Source of the DNA: Flavobacteriales bacterium
Lineage (GTDB): Bacteria; Bacteroidota; Bacteroidia; Flavobacteriales_D; Sanyastnellaceae
Length of the DNA: 5,788 bases
NCBI GenBank assembly: GCA_947457285.1
Contig: CANGVZ010000159.1
Location: 1 to 5,788 of the forward strand
Direction: 5' to 3'
The notes below the pieces were generated by a model. The model did not search any database, had not been told where the DNA came from, and saw nothing but the letters and a program-made list of their open reading frames with translations. How positions within the stretch are numbered: the first letter of the stretch is position 1; the number at the start of each line of letters is the position of its first letter. Both the position numbers and the translations under genes were made by a program. Shown one piece after another: positions 4,389 to 5,788 of the stretch.

Positions 4389-5788
4389 ATGAAAATTTCT
4401 ATTCGTACTTCCTTCGCAGCGTGCGCTCTAATGCTTGTTGCATTCACATCTTCCGCGCAACAAAAAGTTTTACATCAATTTAAAAATATGAATATGCGTA
4501 GCATCGGCCCAGCCGTCACGAGCGGCCGAGTTACTGCTATTGATGCCATTGATGCGCCAGGTGGATATATGCTCGCTGGAACAGCAAGCGGAGGGCTTTG
4601 GAAAAGCGAAAATGAGGGAATCACATGGCTTCCAATTTTTGATGAGCAAGAAGTGCTCGGTATTGGATCGGTGAAAATTGCTCCTTCAAACAGTGATGTG
4701 ATTTGGGTAGGAACAGGGGAGGGGAATCCGCGCAACTCGCAGACGAGCGGCAAAGGGATCTACCGCAGCGGTGATGCAGGAAAAACCTGGGAACTGAAAG
4801 GATTAGAAAACACAAAAACCATTCATCGCCTCTGTGTGCATCATCAAAATGCTGATGTAGTATTCGCAGGAGCAGTAGGCAGCGCGTGGGGACCAAATCC
4901 TGATAGAGGAGTATTCAAAACAACCGACGGCGGAACGACTTGGAATAAAATCTTATTCATCAATGATAGCGTAGGTTGCGCTGACTTAGTGATGGATCCC
5001 AACAATCCAGACAAGTTGTTTGCTTCGATGTGGCAATATGGTAGAGAGCCTTGGTTCTTCAATAGCGGCGGCACTCACAGCGGTTTGTATATGACCATCG
5101 ATGGCGGAAAGAAATGGAAGAAGTTGGGCGAAAAAGAAGGCTTGCCAAGTGGTAAAATCGGACGCATCGGACTCGCTATCGCTCCGAGTAATTCAAGAGT
5201 GGTGTATGCGATGATTGAGTCTGAAACTACCGCTCTATATCGCTCTGATGATGGTGGCGCCAATTGGAGATTGGTGAATAAAGAAGACGTGGACGATCGT
5301 CCATTTTACTATCATGAATTTTATGTAGATCCAAAAAATGAAAACCATCTCATCTATTTGCATAGCACCGTCACAGAAAGCATCGATGGAGGAAAGACGT
5401 GGCAAACGATGTTGCCTTATTGGGGCGTGCATCCAGATCACCACGCATTTTGGTGGAGCAAATCAAATCCACTATTTATGATTGAAGGAAATGACGGCGG
5501 ACTCAATACCTCGCGTGATGGCGGGAAGAATTGGCACTTCGCTGGCAACTTACCTTTGGGTCAGTTTTATCACATCAACTTTGATTTAGAAACTCCCTAC
5601 AATGTCTATGGTGGAATGCAAGACAATGGCAGTTGGAAAGGCCCCGCGTATGTATGGCAGGAGGGCGGCATCATCGATGCAGACTGGCGCGAGATGTTGT
5701 TCGGCGACGGTTTTGATGTGGTGCCCGTGCCCAACAACTCCAGATATTTATTCGCGCAATACCAAGGTGGTGAAGTGAATCGTGTGGA
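4389..5788 (+). CDS. Secreted VPS10/sortilin-like BNR-repeat beta-propeller protein, N-terminal part (runs off right edge)
   Basis: The frame is open to the window end, giving 466 residues. Residues 1-24 are a signal peptide (hydrophobic core ACALMLVAFT, cleavage near SSA-Q). The mature protein opens with RSIGPAVTSGRVTAI (37-51), usual for this family. Seven Asp-box motifs of the S/T-x-D/N-x-G-x-x-W type end at W80, W134, W185, W243, W293, W338 and W382, spaced 44-58 residues apart as successive propeller blades. Other family blocks are WVGTGEGNPRNS (106-117), HPDHHAFWW (348-356), EGNDGGLNTSRDGG (366-379), GQFYHINFD (391-399) and YGGMQDNGSW (407-416). Relatives are often annotated as glycosyl hydrolase, sialidase-like or VPS10 and are commonly around 1000 residues, so much of the protein is probably missing. 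No sialidase RIP-type arginine motif is evident in this part. ATG 4389 was chosen because it starts a canonical signal peptide; an in-frame ATG at 4371 would add six residues (MNDITT). The function of the family is not established. Confidence 0.88.
   Translation, partial: MKISIRTSFAACALMLVAFTSSAQQKVLHQFKNMNMRSIGPAVTSGRVTAIDAIDAPGGYMLAGTASGGLWKSENEGITWLPIFDEQEVLGIGSVKIAPSNSDVIWVGTGEGNPRNSQTSGKGIYRSGDAGKTWELKGLENTKTIHRLCVHHQNADVVFAGAVGSAWGPNPDRGVFKTTDGGTTWNKILFINDSVGCADLVMDPNNPDKLFASMWQYGREPWFFNSGGTHSGLYMTIDGGKKWKKLGEKEGLPSGKIGRIGLAIAPSNSRVVYAMIESETTALYRSDDGGANWRLVNKEDVDDRPFYYHEFYVDPKNENHLIYLHSTVTESIDGGKTWQTMLPYWGVHPDHHAFWWSKSNPLFMIEGNDGGLNTSRDGGKNWHFAGNLPLGQFYHINFDLETPYNVYGGMQDNGSWKGPAYVWQEGGIIDADWREMLFGDGFDVVPVPNNSRYLFAQYQGGEVNRV

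Noticed and set aside
4475..5444. Several overlapping minus-strand open frames under the propeller gene
   Set aside because: They are Pro/Ser/His-rich antisense translations of Asp-box coding sequence, and the plus strand carries a clear family match throughout.

Overview
The window looks like an ordinary stretch of a Bacteroidota chromosome, probably from a Flavobacteriia-like or marine relative. The evidence is two exported proteins with cleavage regions ending in ...SA-Q, a DUF6089-type outer-membrane beta-barrel, a secreted fibronectin type III protein of the kind usually exported by type IX secretion, -33/-7 promoter elements resembling TTTG/TAnnTTTG, and start codons mostly without Shine-Dalgarno sequences. 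Genus or species cannot be assigned from the sequence alone.

Layout: (1) positions 1-765, minus strand: N-terminal 255 residues of a secreted multi-Fn3 protein that continues beyond the left edge. (2) 859-1809, minus: an FMN-dependent oxidoreductase of the nitronate monooxygenase/FabK family. (3) 1946-2914, plus: an outer-membrane beta-barrel of the DUF6089/PorG-like type, divergent from (2). (4) 2937-2984: a strong hairpin terminator with T-runs usable in both directions, between convergent genes. (5) 2995-4280, minus: a two-gene unit, a wcaF-like acetyltransferase followed by a family 2 glycosyltransferase, with a 4-base ATGA overlap. (6) 4389 to the right edge, plus: N-terminal 466 residues of a secreted VPS10/BNR-repeat beta-propeller protein.

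How they fit together: most products act at or outside the cell envelope (exported Fn3 protein, outer-membrane barrel, surface-polysaccharide modification, exported propeller). Only the wcaF/GT2 pair is clearly a functional unit, probably adding and acetylating a sugar on an exopolysaccharide or lipid-linked glycan. The other genes appear to be single transcription units. No mobile element, CRISPR array, tRNA or rRNA is visible, and no gene-free stretch exceeds 300 bases.

I do not see a convincing undescribed system. The points most worth a second look are small: a perfect AGGAGG built from two otherwise rare AGG Arg codons at the end of wcaF, just before the coupled glycosyltransferase start (notable in a lineage that rarely uses Shine-Dalgarno sequences); TTG starts for two of the five genes; a promoter-like element almost touching one of those TTG codons; and a seven-Asp-box propeller with a conserved His-rich signature but no known function.
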